A stretch of 64,000 nt of DNA from Acidimicrobiaceae bacterium (GTDB taxonomy: Bacteria > Actinomycetota > Acidimicrobiia > Acidimicrobiales > Palsa-688): NCBI GenBank assembly GCA_003166025.1, contig PMWT01000066.1:28635-92634 (forward strand), written 5' to 3'. Below, piece after piece: positions 9,579 through 18,684 of this stretch. A model generated the notes under the pieces. It ran no database searches, was not told where the DNA came from, and saw only the letters and a list, made by a program, of their open reading frames with translations. Each line of letters opens with the position of its first letter. Position 1 is the first letter of the stretch. The position numbers were made by a program, and so were the translations under genes.

Positions 9579-9847
9579 CAGCGTGCCACCTTTCTCTTGT
9601 CGGCTCTCTTGTCGGCCTTCTTGCCCGCCCCGGAGGCAGCTACCGCTCGGGGGGCACCCGCTTTGCGCTCTGCCTGCAAGGTGAGAGCACGAGCCACCTC
9701 GCGGCGGACCTGGCCCATGCGCGCCGAATTGTCCTGCTTGCCCATGGCCAGCTGAAAACGCAGGTTGAACAGCTCTTCCTTAGCTTCGCCGAGCCGTTGC
9801 GACAACTCGTCGTCGTTCAATTGCCGAAGTTCGGAGGGGAGGCTCAT
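9578..9847 (-). CDS. rpmC: 50S ribosomal protein L29 with basic tail
   Basis: L29 forms a helical hairpin near the exit tunnel, where signal recognition particle and trigger factor dock. The core (LRQLNDDELSQRLGEAKEEL, then NLRFQLAMGKQDNSARM) covers residues 1-65. About 25 Lys/Ala/Arg-rich residues follow (GKKADKRADKRK). 89 aa in total. It starts directly after the rplP stop. Confidence 0.95.
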   Translation of the reverse strand: MSLPSELRQLNDDELSQRLGEAKEELFNLRFQLAMGKQDNSARMGQVRREVARALTLQAERKAGAPRAVAASGAGKKADKRADKRKVAR

Positions 9848-10276
9848 TTACACCTCAACTTCTTCTTGACGGGCCCGGGTGACAAAGCGGGCCTTTATGG
9901 GCAGCTTCTGGATGGCGCGTTCCATGGCCGAACGGGCTAGCGCCTCGTTCACACCGGCCAGTTCGAACATGACCCGCCCCGGCTTTACCACCGCGACCCA
10001 GAACTCGGGGTTGCCCTTGCCCGAACCCATACGAGTCTCGGCCGGCTTGACCGTGACAGGCTTGTCCGGGAACAAACGGATCCACACTTTGCCGCCACGA
10101 CGCACGTGGCGGGTCATGGCGATACGAGCGGCCTCTATCTGACGGGCGGAAATCCAGCCGCACTCCAGGGCCTGGATCCCATAATCGCCGAAGGTGATCT
10201 CGGTCCCACCCTTGGACAGGCCCCCCATACGGCCACGTTGCTGTTTGCGGTGCTTTACCTTGCGAGGCATCAACAT
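9848..10276 (-). CDS. rplP: 50S ribosomal protein L16
   Basis: L16 (142 aa) helps organise the A-site tRNA region of the 50[18 protein letters not shown], the [20 protein letters not shown] block and [22 protein letters not shown] are diagnostic. The ATG at 10276 is preferred because MLxPR is the family start; an ATG two codons later is possible. It lies 5 bp after rpsC. Confidence 0.97.
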   Translation of the reverse strand: MLMPRKVKHRKQQRGRMGGLSKGGTEITFGDYGIQALECGWISARQIEAARIAMTRHVRRGGKVWIRLFPDKPVTVKPAETRMGSGKGNPEFWVAVVKPGRVMFELAGVNEALARSAMERAIQKLPIKARFVTRARQEEVEV

Positions 10277-10281
10277 GGCGG

Positions 10282-11211
10282 CTAATCCCTCGGGAAATGG
10301 GGGGTCTCGTGGTGGTCGCCGCGGGTACGGCGCTCGATCTCTTCTTCTTCTTGCAGCAGCCTCTCCAGCTCGGGGTCCACCGGGACGATCTCGAGCTCAG
10401 CCACCGCGGCCGGCTCCTTGTCGGCCACGACCACGGGGGCGGGAGTGGCACCGGGCTCGCCCATCTCGGGACGTCGGCGCCCCCCACCCGCGGTCACGAC
10501 GCGGCGAGGACCGCCCAGGCCCGAGGCTTCGCCCACCGCCATGGCCGCCTCGCGGCTGATCTTGTCCTCGGTCGAGACCTTGTAGGGCAGGATGTCGCCC
10601 TTGTAAATCCAGACCTTCACGCCGATACGGCCGTAGGTCGTCTTGGCTTCTCGGAACCCGTAGTCGATGTCGGCACGCAGCGTGTGCAAGGGCACACGCC
10701 CCTCGCGGTAGGACTCACGCCGCGACATTTCGGCCCCACCCAGGCGGCCTGAACACTGCACCCGCACGCCCAAGGCGCCCGCTTTTTGCACCGTCTGAAC
10801 AGTGCGCTTCATGGCGCGCCGGAAACTGACGCGCCCGGCCAACTGGTCGGCGATCCCCTGGGCCATGAGAGCAGCGTCCAGTTCGGGCTGCTTTATTTCC
10901 TGGATGTTGAGTTGCACCTTCGGGTTCTTGGTTATCTCGGCCAGCTTCGTGCGCAGACGGTCCGCCTCCGCCCCGCGCCGTCCGATGACTATCCCGGGCC
11001 GGGCCGTGTGGACGTCGATACGCAGGCGGTCGCGCGTGCGCTCGATCTCGACCCGGCTGACGGCGGCGCGCTCCAGTTCCTTGTTGAGGTAGTCCCTGAT
11101 GTGGATGTCCTCGATCAAATAGTTCTGGTAATCGCGGTCCGTGAACCATCTCGACTTCCAGTCGGTGGTATTGCCCAGGCGGAAACCGTACGGGTTGACC
11201 TTCTGGCCCAT
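10282..11211 (-). CDS. rpsC: 30S ribosomal protein S3 with extended acidic C-terminus
   Basis: S3 lines the mRNA entry tunnel and has mRNA helicase activity with S4 and S5. [13 protein letters not shown] is followed by the KH domain ([18 protein letters not shown]) and the C-terminal domain ([37 protein letters not shown]). The last 90 or so residues are a tail, first Gly/Arg-rich and then acidic ([17 protein letters not shown]). 309 aa against 210-280 usually. Its ATG shares a base with the rplV stop (TAATG). Confidence 0.95.
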   Translation of the reverse strand: MGQKVNPYGFRLGNTTDWKSRWFTDRDYQNYLIEDIHIRDYLNKELERAAVSRVEIERTRDRLRIDVHTARPGIVIGRRGAEADRLRTKLAEITKNPKVQLNIQEIKQPELDAALMAQGIADQLAGRVSFRRAMKRTVQTVQKAGALGVRVQCSGRLGGAEMSRRESYREGRVPLHTLRADIDYGFREAKTTYGRIGVKVWIYKGDILPYKVSTEDKISREAAMAVGEASGLGGPRRVVTAGGGRRRPEMGEPGATPAPVVVADKEPAAVAELEIVPVDPELERLLQEEEEIERRTRGDHHETPHFPRD

Positions 11212-11993
11212 TAGCTGTCCTTCTCTTCGTCGCCGTCGGTCTCGGCTTGTGCCTCGGGAGGCTCTGGGGCTGGCGCAACCTCTGTTTCGGCGACCACAGG
11301 TTCTTCGGTCCCGCTCGCGCCCGCCGTCTCGGTGGTCTCAGCCGTCTCGGTGGTCTCAGCCGTCTCAGTCGCGTCGGTCGTCTCAGTCGCGTCGGTGGAC
11401 TCGAGCTCTTCGGTCGTCCCCAGGGTGCTCGCGGTTTCGGTCGTCTCAGCCGTGCCTTCGCCCTCGGTGGTCTCCGCCTCAGGAGCGGGGGAGGCCTCGG
11501 GGTGCCGGCGTTCTCTCCGGCTGGCACCTTCAGTCGTCTCGGCCCGGGCCTGGCGCGTAGCCTCGACCCGGCGTGCGCGCATGGCCAGGTTCTCGGCTCG
11601 CCTGCGAGCCTGGAGGCGGGCCAGCCGAGCTTCGGGCAGCCGGCTGACGATCACCGTGATATGGGCGGACCGCTTGCGGATCCGGGCCGCCCGGCCTCGC
11701 GCCCGGGGCCGCCAACGCTTGGCGGTCGGGCCCTCGTCTACATAACAGGCGGACACGAACAGCTCTTCGGGGTCGAGGCCGTCGTTATTCGCGGCGTTGG
11801 CCACCGCTGACGCCAGCAGCTTGCCCACGATGGACGCGGCATCCCTTTCGACAAACCGGAGCAGGTCGGCGGCTTCGTGGACCGGCTTGCCACGAATAGC
11901 GTCAACGACCTCGCGCAACTTGTACGGGCTCACCAGGCAGTGGCGTAGCACCGCTCGTGTACCCTCACGCTCGTTGGTCTTGGGGCCTGGCAT
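11211..11993 (-). CDS. rplV: 50S ribosomal protein L22 with long Thr/Glu-rich acidic tail
   Basis: L22 lines the polypeptide exit tunnel. The canonical part (about residues 8-118) includes [17 protein letters not shown] and [21 protein letters not shown] with the ITVIVSR strand. A basic arm follows to about 165, and then 95 residues dominated by Thr, Glu and Ala with repeats of [10 protein letters not shown] type. 260 aa is about twice normal. ATG 11993 overlaps the rpsS stop (TGATG); a longer in-frame extension upstream would overlap rpsS entirely and is rejected. Confidence 0.94.
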   Translation of the reverse strand: MPGPKTNEREGTRAVLRHCLVSPYKLREVVDAIRGKPVHEAADLLRFVERDAASIVGKLLASAVANAANNDGLDPEELFVSACYVDEGPTAKRWRPRARGRAARIRKRSAHITVIVSRLPEARLARLQARRRAENLAMRARRVEATRQARAETTEGASRRERRHPEASPAPEAETTEGEGTAETTETASTLGTTEELESTDATETTDATETAETTETAETTETAGASGTEEPVVAETEVAPAPEPPEAQAETDGDEEKDS

Positions 11994-12271
11994 CAGCGCT
12001 TCGCCTGCCGCTCCTGGCCGGCGTGGTAGCGGAAAGTCCGCGTGGGAGCGAACTCGCCCAGCTTGTGGCCCACCATCGACTCGGTCACGTACACGGGGAC
12101 ATGCTTGCGGCCGTCGTGGACGGCAATGGTGTGGCCCACCATGTCGGGGATGATCGTCGACCGCCGAGACCAGGTCTTGATGACCCTCTTCTCGTTGCGG
12201 CTGTTGAGGTCGTCCACCTTTCGCAGCAGGTGGCCGTCCACAAACGGGCCCTTCTTGAGACTGCGCGGCAT
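11993..12271 (-). CDS. rpsS: 30S ribosomal protein S19
   Basis: S19 (92 aa) forms a complex with S13 in the 30S head and contacts A-site t[41 protein letters not shown] and [14 protein letters not shown] are signatures, spread over the whole length. It is 3 bp after rplB and overlaps rplV. Confidence 0.97.
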   Translation of the reverse strand: MPRSLKKGPFVDGHLLRKVDDLNSRNEKRVIKTWSRRSTIIPDMVGHTIAVHDGRKHVPVYVTESMVGHKLGEFAPTRTFRYHAGQERQAKR

Positions 12272-12274
12272 TCG

Positions 12275-13108
12275 TTACCTCCTGGCGCCGCGCCCACGGC
12301 GGCGGCGGATGATCAAGCGGTCTGAAGGCCGGTGGGAGTGGCGCGTGCGGCCCTCGGGCTGGCCCCAGGGGGAAACGGGGTGCCGTCCGCCCGAAGACTT
12401 GCCTTCGCCGCCGCCTAGCGGGTGGTCCACCGGGTTCATGGCTACACCACGGCTCTGGGGCCGGACGCCCTTCCAACGGTTACGGCCCGCCTTACCGATC
12501 TTTATGAGCTCAGCCTCGGCGTTGCCAACCTCGCCGATGGTCGCCCGGCAATCGATGGGCACCCGCCGCATCTCAGTCGAGGGGAGCCTCAGTGTGGCGA
12601 AGTCTCCTTCTTTGGCCACCAGCTGGATGCTGGACCCGGCACTGCGGCCAAGCTTGCCGCCACCACCCGGCTTCAGCTCGATGTTGTGCAGGACCGACCC
12701 CACCGGGATGAAGCGCATAGGCATGGCATTGCCGACCCGGATTTCGGCCCCCTGCCCGCTGCGCAGCACGTCCCCTACCGCCAGGCGGGCAGGCGCCAAA
12801 ATATAGCGCTTCTCGCCATCGTGGTAGTGCAGCAGGGCGATGCGGGCGTTGCGGTTGGGGTCGTACTCGATCGAGGCGACCGTCGCCGGGACGCCGTCCT
12901 TGGTGCGCTTAAAGTCGACGATGCGGTACTGGCGTTTGTGGCCGCTGCCCCGGTGACGGGCCGTTTTACGCCCGTAGGAGTTGCGCCCGCCGGTCCCCGG
13001 CTTGGGGACTGTCAACGACCGTTCGGGACGGTCCGTCGTGAGCTCGGTGAAGGCCGAAACGGTCTGGAACCGTCTACCGGCGCTGGTCGGTTTGCGGGAA
13101 CGAAGCAT
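12275..13108 (-). CDS. rplB: 50S ribosomal protein L2
   Basis: L2 (277 aa) is needed for subunit association and for the peptidyl-transferase centre. The N-terminal [13 protein letters not shown], the [19 protein letters not shown] block, the SH3-like domain ([18 protein letters not shown]) and the conserved C-terminal [21 protein letters not shown] are present; the His in NPVDHP lies near the catalytic centre. Normal length. Confidence 0.97.
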   Translation of the reverse strand: MLRSRKPTSAGRRFQTVSAFTELTTDRPERSLTVPKPGTGGRNSYGRKTARHRGSGHKRQYRIVDFKRTKDGVPATVASIEYDPNRNARIALLHYHDGEKRYILAPARLAVGDVLRSGQGAEIRVGNAMPMRFIPVGSVLHNIELKPGGGGKLGRSAGSSIQLVAKEGDFATLRLPSTEMRRVPIDCRATIGEVGNAEAELIKIGKAGRNRWKGVRPQSRGVAMNPVDHPLGGGEGKSSGGRHPVSPWGQPEGRTRHSHRPSDRLIIRRRRGRGARR

Positions 13109-13116
13109 CAGTACCC

Positions 13117-13410
13117 TCAGCTCGTCTCGAACAATGCGATCGACTGCCCGGCCGCCAGCGTCACTATCGCCCGCTTGGTGTCCGGCCGCTTCCCGAATGT
13201 CGCTTGCTTGCGGTTGCGCTTGCGCTTGCCGGGCCGGTTGAGGGTGTTGACGTTGATGACCTTGACATTGAAGACCCGCTCTACGGCGCGGCGGATCTCA
13301 ATCTTGTTGGTTTCGGGGGCTACCACGAAGATATAGACGCCCTTCTCGCTCAGCGAGTAGGACTTCTCGGACACCACGGGTCGTAAGAGCACGTCACGGG
13401 GATCGTCCAT
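13117..13410 (-). CDS. rplW: 50S ribosomal protein L23
   Basis: L23 (97 aa) sits at the exit-tunnel mouth and docks trigger factor and SRP. The signature [14 protein letters not shown] is at the start, then [20 protein letters not shown] and [14 protein letters not shown]-type basic loop. The start overlaps the rplD stop (TGATG). No extension. Confidence 0.96.
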   Translation of the reverse strand: MDDPRDVLLRPVVSEKSYSLSEKGVYIFVVAPETNKIEIRRAVERVFNVKVINVNTLNRPGKRKRNRKQATFGKRPDTKRAIVTLAAGQSIALFETS

Positions 13411-14237
13411 CAGGCTTCTTCCTCCGTACCCGGCGCGAGCGCCGTCTCTTGTGCCGTACCGGCCCCAGCGGCCTCGTCGTCGGTGGCATCGTCGTCGGTG
13501 GCCTCCGCCGTGGCTACCTGGGCCTCGGGCTCAACGGGACGGCCGGCCGGCGCCTGTTTCAGGGTGAGCGCTACCGCCTCGGCCCAAGAACTGTCCCCGG
13601 GGAGGGTCTGGCGGGTGAAGATCAGCGAGTCGCTGCAGAGGACGTCGTAGGCGGCCAGCTCGCCGGAGAGGACGATGTCGACCTCGGAGAGGTTGCGGAA
13701 GGACTTAAAGGCCCGCTCGTCGCCTCGGGACAGGACGACCATCGCCTTACCCGTGATACCAAGGGCCTCCAGGGCGGCCCGGGCCGCCTTGGTGCTCGGC
13801 AGGTCGAAGTCCCAGCCTTCGACCACGAAGACCTGGCCGGCGCCGGCACGGTCGGACAGGGCTCCCCGTAGGGCCTGCTGGACCATCTTGCGCGGTGTCC
13901 GTTGCCGGTAGCTGCGCGGTTTGGGGCCCAGAGCCACGCCGCCACCGGCAAAGTGCGGTGCGCGGGTGCTCCCCTGGCGGGCACGGCCAGTGCCCTTCTG
14001 CTTGTAGGGCTTGGCGCCGCCCCCGGAAACCTCGGCCCTGGTCTTGGTGCTCTGGGTCCCGGACCGGGCTGCGGCCAGCTGGGCGGTGACGACCTGGTGC
14101 ATGAGCGGGATGTTGGGCTGCACTCCGAAGACCTCGGGGTCGAGGGTGACCGTGGCCGTCACGGTGCCGTCCTGAGACCGGACGTCGAGGGAAGTCGGGA
14201 CCGACGGGGTCGGGGCCGACTTAGGGCCCGGGGTCAT
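13410..14237 (-). CDS. rplD: 50S ribosomal protein L4 with acidic C-terminal tail
   Basis: L4 reaches into the exit tunnel and, in E. coli, represses the S10 operon. The loop [21 protein letters not shown] is the tunnel extension. The globular core ends near residue 227; the remaining 45-50 residues are Ala/Glu/Asp/Thr-rich ([15 protein letters not shown], ending GTEEEA). ATG 14237 overlaps the rplC stop (ATGA) and is preferred over longer in-frame upstream sequence. 275 aa against about 205-220. Confidence 0.94.
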   Translation of the reverse strand: MTPGPKSAPTPSVPTSLDVRSQDGTVTATVTLDPEVFGVQPNIPLMHQVVTAQLAAARSGTQSTKTRAEVSGGGAKPYKQKGTGRARQGSTRAPHFAGGGVALGPKPRSYRQRTPRKMVQQALRGALSDRAGAGQVFVVEGWDFDLPSTKAARAALEALGITGKAMVVLSRGDERAFKSFRNLSEVDIVLSGELAAYDVLCSDSLIFTRQTLPGDSSWAEAVALTLKQAPAGRPVEPEAQVATAEATDDDATDDEAAGAGTAQETALAPGTEEEA

Positions 14238-14887
14238 TTGGCCCCCTTCACTGCGTCCCGGATGAGAACGAGGCCACCGCGAGGCCCGGGGACGGCGCCC
14301 TTCAGGAGCAGGAGGCTGCGCTCGGCGTCGGCCGAGACGACCTCGAGGTTGAGGGTCGTCACCCGGTCGTTGCCAAGCCGCCCCGCCATCCGAGTGCCCT
14401 TGAAAACCCGAGCGGGGGTGGCACACGCGCCTACCGAGCCCGGTGCCCGGTGGTGCTTGTGGTTGCCGTGGCTGGCGCCTTGGCCCTTGAAGTTGTGCCG
14501 TTCCATGGCACCGGCGAAGCCGCGTCCCTTGCTCGTCGCCGTGACGTCGACCTTGTCGCCGGCGTTATAAATGTCAACGCCGAGCTCCTGGCCGACCTCG
14601 TAGGACGAAGCGTCCTCGACCCGCAGCTCGACCAGCGCCCGGCCGGGGTCGACCTTGGCCTTGGCGTAGTGCCCGCCGAGGGGCTTGTTGACGGTACTCG
14701 GCCGGCGCGCGCCATAGGTCACCTGTAGGGCGGCGTAGCCGTCGGCGCCAGGTGTTTTCACCTGGACGACGCGGACGGGCGACACCCGTACGACAGTGAC
14801 CGCGACGGAGCGCTGGCTCTCGTCCCAGATCTGGGTCATGCCGACTTTCTCGCCGACAATCGCTCTTTTGGGGGCCTTCGCGGGCAT
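14234..14887 (-). CDS. rplC: 50S ribosomal protein L3, first gene of the supercluster
   Basis: L3 (217 aa) starts 50S assembly and reaches toward the peptidyl-transferase centre. [11 protein letters not shown] is the opening; [23 protein letters not shown] is the core loop, and [16 protein letters not shown] follows. It is normally second in the S10 operon after rpsJ, but no rpsJ lies upstream. A promoter and a leader hairpin lie in the 178-bp gap instead. RBS-like GAGGACCCAGG precedes the ATG. Confidence 0.97.
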   Translation of the reverse strand: MPAKAPKRAIVGEKVGMTQIWDESQRSVAVTVVRVSPVRVVQVKTPGADGYAALQVTYGARRPSTVNKPLGGHYAKAKVDPGRALVELRVEDASSYEVGQELGVDIYNAGDKVDVTATSKGRGFAGAMERHNFKGQGASHGNHKHHRAPGSVGACATPARVFKGTRMAGRLGNDRVTTLNLEVVSADAERSLLLLKGAVPGPRGGLVLIRDAVKGAK

Positions 14888-14911
14888 CCTGGGTCCTCTT
14901 ATACGCGGGAC

Positions 14912-14939
14912 GCTCCGCTCGGGGGTTCCCGGGCGGAGC
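14912..14939 (-). promoter_or_regulatory. Leader hairpin upstream of rplC
   Basis: In the 5' leader of the ribosomal operon, GCTCCGC pairs perfectly with GCGGAGC, and inside it CGGG pairs with CCCG around a 4-base loop. It ends about 25 bases before the rplC ATG. In E. coli the S10 leader is the target of L4-mediated repression; a similar autogenous role here is only an inference from position. Confidence 0.55.
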
Positions 14940-15017
14940 TCGTTTCACGTTGTGCCACGGCGTCCCCGCTGTCAGCGACAGACGGGCGACCATGAACGTC
15001 GGTTAGACGGCCTCGCC

Positions 15018-15045
15018 AGTATAGCCAGCGGCGCACCCTGTGCAA
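15018..15045 (-). promoter_or_regulatory. Sigma-70-type promoter of the ribosomal supercluster
   Basis: On the minus strand, TTGCAC (15045-15040) is followed after 16 bp by TATACT (15023-15018), close to the -35/-10 consensus. Transcription would begin near 15010, giving a leader of about 120 nt before rplC. It is the best promoter match seen in the supercluster and lies beyond the end of the next gene upstream. Confidence 0.65.
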
Positions 15046-15065
15046 ACCGCGGCTGCCCTTTCCGC

Positions 15066-16355
15066 TTACGGGGCCGCCCCGTCCCTCCCGTAGACGTAGC
15101 GGTCCCACCAGGGGCCCAGGTCCTGCCCGCACCACTCGCCGAGGTGCCTGGCCAGGTCTTCCGTGCTCCCCGCGCCGCCCCCATGGGCCCCGTACCAGGC
15201 GGCCAGGGACGATCTGAGCTGAGCCGCCCCCCCGGCCATGTGGGCCACGCCCGAGAGCAGCCGGCTACCGGCCGTGTACGCCTCCCGCGGCGTACGGCGG
15301 CTCCAGGGATGGGCCGGGCACAGCACGCTGGGCTCCTCGTCCAGACCGAGCGGCTCCGCCTGGAAGCGCCCCGCCGGCGCCCGGCGCGAAGCGGTGGCCC
15401 AGCTGGCCATGGCCTCGTCGATCCAACCGTCGGAGGCGCAGGCGGGCTTGACGCCCCGCCCGAACCAAGTGTGGAAGACCTCGTGCTCGAGCGCCGGTGC
15501 GCTCGTGGTCGTGGCCGCGTCGTACTCCATGCCCCTCGGCTCGCCCCACAGGACGGCCAGGTAGTCGTCGGCCGGGAAGCGGCCGTAGCGGGCGGAGAAA
15601 TAGGCCAGCCACGCCGCCGTGTCCGCCACAGCCGCGTCCAAGTCGGTACCCGGACCGGCCAGGGCCGCCACTGTCAGGCCCAGGTGCTCCCCCCCGGCGA
15701 CCGCCTCGGTGCGGCGCACTTCCACCTCGTCGGCGGGCACCAGGACGAGCAAAGGTGAAAGGGACGTGTAATGGCTCGGGTAACGCACGGTCCAGCGGGC
15801 ACCGTCCCTGTGCTCCTCGAGCGCGCCATTGGCCAGGAGCACGTGGGGACGGTCCGTGCCCGTCACCTCGATGTCGAGCTCGATGCTCAGCGTGTCGTGG
15901 CACAGGTTCGCCGGGAACCACATCTCCAGGTACCGGCCAGGCTCCAGGTCGGACATGAGCAGGTCCCAGGAAACCCCCCCGGGCGACCAGCCCACACCGG
16001 GCGCTCCCGTCGCGTCGGGCGCCTCCAGGTGGTACCCGAGCTCAAGCAGATGAGGGGGACCATCGGAACAGCTGACGTCCACGACCCGCATCCGGGCCTC
16101 TTCGCCCGCCCCCATATCGCAGTAGCCCAGGGCGTCGGGCGGGACGGCTGACCCGTCCAACACCGCCGTGCCAATCGTCTGGCGCAGGTCGAAGACAGGG
16201 TGCCCGGACGGGCCGTCGAGGCGGAACTCGAGGCGGGCCGACACGTCGGCCACCCGGGACGCGACGTCGAAACGTACCGATGCCCTAAGCCGCTCGATGT
16301 CGATAGGTACCGCGAGGCGCCCGCTCAGAGCGACTGGTAGTGGCGCTGATGGCAA
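15066..16355 (-). CDS. M1-family (aminopeptidase N-like) zinc metallopeptidase
   Basis: The sequence has the gluzincin motif HEVFH at about residues 291-295, followed 18 residues later by the third zinc ligand Glu in WIDEA: exactly HEXXH-x18-E of peptidase family M1. GMEYDAATT upstream resembles the family's G-x-MEN substrate-binding motif. The first half looks like the beta-rich N-terminal domain. No signal peptide is visible, so it is probably cytosolic. I choose TTG 16355 (GGGAGG upstream) because longer versions would run into the divergent gene at 16487. It is shorter (429 aa) than classic PepN (about 850). Its substrate is unknown. It ends just upstream of the rplC promoter. Confidence 0.75.
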   Translation of the reverse strand: MPSAPLPVALSGRLAVPIDIERLRASVRFDVASRVADVSARLEFRLDGPSGHPVFDLRQTIGTAVLDGSAVPPDALGYCDMGAGEEARMRVVDVSCSDGPPHLLELGYHLEAPDATGAPGVGWSPGGVSWDLLMSDLEPGRYLEMWFPANLCHDTLSIELDIEVTGTDRPHVLLANGALEEHRDGARWTVRYPSHYTSLSPLLVLVPADEVEVRRTEAVAGGEHLGLTVAALAGPGTDLDAAVADTAAWLAYFSARYGRFPADDYLAVLWGEPRGMEYDAATTTSAPALEHEVFHTWFGRGVKPACASDGWIDEAMASWATASRRAPAGRFQAEPLGLDEEPSVLCPAHPWSRRTPREAYTAGSRLLSGVAHMAGGAAQLRSSLAAWYGAHGGGAGSTEDLARHLGEWCGQDLGPWWDRYVYGRDGAAP

Positions 16356-16486
16356 GAGGCCTCCCGGTCCGGGGCGGAGGTGACAGGTACGCTCGCTAAT
16401 AGAGACGTCAAGCGGTACCGGAGCCGCACAATACCGGAACGGCGCGTAGCTCCGGGCCCGCGATCTCCACCAATCGGGACGAGGCA

Positions 16487-18673
16487 ATGGACCAAGAGGA
16501 CAACCCCGAGGGACGCCAGACGAGGCGGCGCTGGGCCGTCGCCGCCGTTACCCTGGCCGTCAACCTGGGCAGTTTCTTGTTCCTGGTCCTGGTGGCCCGT
16601 TCGGCGGCTCCAGCGGTTTTCGGGGCGCTGGGGGCCCTGGCCGCCCTGACTCTTGTGTTCGAGGTGCCAGCCAACGCGCTGCAGGTGGCCGTGGGGCGGA
16701 CCGTGAGCGCCACCAACCCCAACGGGCGCGTGCCTCAGGTGGTGGCGGGGCCGCTCTTGATCGAAGCCAGCGCCTTCGGGGCCGGCGCCTGCGCCGTGCT
16801 GCTGGCGCTATCTCCTCTGGTGGAGAGCTTCCTGCACCTTCCCTCGATCACGAGCGCCCTCCTGCTGGGCGCCTACGCCCTGCCCGTCGGCCTTAGCGTG
16901 GTGCCCAAGGGAGTGCTGGCCGGCCAAGGCCGCTGGCCCGTGCTTTCTACCGGCCTCCTGGCCGGGATGGCGGTACGCCTGATAGTCGGCGTGGTCCTGG
17001 TGCGTCACGGGGGTGGGCTGGAAGGCGCCTTCGTAGCCATGGTATGGGGCGAGCTCGTGACGACTGTCATCGTGCTCGTCGGCTTCAGGCGGCTGGTCTC
17101 CCAGCCCGGGGGCTCCGGCCCGGCCGAACTTCCCGTCCCCCCGGCCGACGTTGTGGTGCCCCAGGCCAGCGCCCCCACGCGCCTCGCGTGGAGCCAGGCC
17201 AAGGTGGCCGCCGTCGCCTTCACCGGCTATTGGGCGCTTACGGCGGTAGACGTCGTACTGGCCCGCCACTGGCTCGGGCCCAACGCCTCGGGGTGGTACG
17301 CGGCGGCGGCCACAGTGGCCCAGATAGCCCTGCTGGCCCCGGGCGCGGTCGCGGCCGTCACGTTCCCTCGACTGCTCGGGGCGGACGTGCCCCGTCTGGT
17401 GGGACCGGACAGCAAACCCAACCAGCGCCTGATGTTCGCCGTGGGCTCGGCGGTGGTAGCCGTGACCGGCTTCGCGGCTGCCCTCGTCGTCACCCTGCTG
17501 GCGGCCCAGACGGTGAGGGCACTGTTCGGGCACCGGTACGCGCCAGCGGCGAGCGTGGTCGGCCTCCTGTCCTTCAGCGGCGCCCTCCTCGGCCTGGTCA
17601 CTGTGCTGTTGCACTACCACCTGAGCCGGGGGGGGCGGTTCACCGCCAGCCTGTGCTGGCCGGGGATCCTGGTGAGCATCGTGGGCGCCACGGTCTGGCA
17701 CCGTTCCATGACCGAGATCGCCCTGGTGATGGTGGTCACCAGTTCGGTGGTCTGTGCCGGCATGCTGGCCGTCGCCCTGGGCCACGCCGAAGGTGGGCGC
17801 GCCGATCTTGTCGAGCGAGCCAACCTGGCGCTGCTCGATGCCTCGATGGACCTCTCCGTCGTGGTCCCGTACTACAACCCGGGCCGCTTGCTCGTCCCCA
17901 CCATCGAACGCCTGCTTTCCGTTCTCGACGCCTCGGGGGCGTCCTACGAGGTCGTGGCGGTATCGGATGGCTCCACGGACGGCAGCGACCATGACCTCGA
18001 CGAACTTGCGGCCGGCCACCCCCAGCTCACCAACCTGGTCTTCGCCCAAAACCAGGGCAAGGGCGCAGCCTTGCGCATCGGGCTGGCCCGGGGACGGGGA
18101 CGGTACCTGGGCTTCATCGATGCCGACGGGGACCTGGACCCGATCCTGCTCGACTCGTTCCAGACCATGGTCCGCCTGTACAGCCCGGACATAATCCTCG
18201 GCAGCAAGCGCCACCCGCTCTCTGAGGTCGAGTACCCATTTCTGAGGCGCGTCTATTCGTGGGGCTACCAGCAGGTGGTTCGCGTGGGGTTCCGACTGAA
18301 CATCCGCGACACCCAGACCGGGATCAAGCTCATACGCCGGGACGTGCTCGCCGCCGTTCTGCCCCGCATGGTCGAGAAGCGCTTCGCCTTCGACCTCGAG
18401 CTTTTCGTGATCGCCCGTCGCCTCGGCTACAAGCGGTTCCTCGAGGCCCCGATCCGCCTACGCCACCAGTTCACCAGCACGGTCTCGTGGCGGTCGGTCT
18501 ATCGTTCGCTCCTCGACACCCTGGCCATCTGGTACCGGCTCCGCGTGCTGCATTTCTATGACGGCGACCAGGGCCCGGCGACCCCTGGAGGCGAAGGGCT
18601 GCGCATCGACCCGGTGGTACTCCGGGGCAGTGCCGGGCCGTCAGCGGCTGCCCAGCCCCCCGGGGCCCGCTGA
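16487..18673 (+). CDS. Fusion of a polysaccharide-type flippase and a GT2 glycosyltransferase
   Basis: A 728-aa protein in two parts. Residues 1 to about 445 form a chain of hydrophobic segments like the MATE/Wzx (MOP) flippases that move lipid-linked sugars. From about residue 454 (LSVVVPYYNPG) to 680 is a GT-A glycosyltransferase of family 2, dolichyl-phosphate-mannose-synthase-like, with VSDGSTDGS, the GKGAALRIGL motif, a DADGD metal site near 545 and LGSKRHP. The C-terminus (YDGDQG onwards) is soluble. An export step and a sugar transfer may be coupled in one polypeptide, probably for cell-surface glycan synthesis. The start ATG has GACGAGG upstream. The gene is divergent from the peptidase and convergent with livF, 11 bp apart. 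Confidence 0.78.
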   Translation: MDQEDNPEGRQTRRRWAVAAVTLAVNLGSFLFLVLVARSAAPAVFGALGALAALTLVFEVPANALQVAVGRTVSATNPNGRVPQVVAGPLLIEASAFGAGACAVLLALSPLVESFLHLPSITSALLLGAYALPVGLSVVPKGVLAGQGRWPVLSTGLLAGMAVRLIVGVVLVRHGGGLEGAFVAMVWGELVTTVIVLVGFRRLVSQPGGSGPAELPVPPADVVVPQASAPTRLAWSQAKVAAVAFTGYWALTAVDVVLARHWLGPNASGWYAAAATVAQIALLAPGAVAAVTFPRLLGADVPRLVGPDSKPNQRLMFAVGSAVVAVTGFAAALVVTLLAAQTVRALFGHRYAPAASVVGLLSFSGALLGLVTVLLHYHLSRGGRFTASLCWPGILVSIVGATVWHRSMTEIALVMVVTSSVVCAGMLAVALGHAEGGRADLVERANLALLDASMDLSVVVPYYNPGRLLVPTIERLLSVLDASGASYEVVAVSDGSTDGSDHDLDELAAGHPQLTNLVFAQNQGKGAALRIGLARGRGRYLGFIDADGDLDPILLDSFQTMVRLYSPDIILGSKRHPLSEVEYPFLRRVYSWGYQQVVRVGFRLNIRDTQTGIKLIRRDVLAAVLPRMVEKRFAFDLELFVIARRLGYKRFLEAPIRLRHQFTSTVSWRSVYRSLLDTLAIWYRLRVLHFYDGDQGPATPGGEGLRIDPVVLRGSAGPSAAAQPPGAR

Positions 18674-18684
18674 GCGCCCGGAGG

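Noticed and set aside
11247-11810. Long open frames antisense to rplV and its neighbours
   Set aside because: They mirror the repetitive GC-rich coding strand, match no family, and have no start signals.
11994-12476. In-frame extension of rplV upstream of ATG 11993
   Set aside because: It would overlap rpsS and part of rplB entirely; the family start and the TGATG overlap favour 11993.
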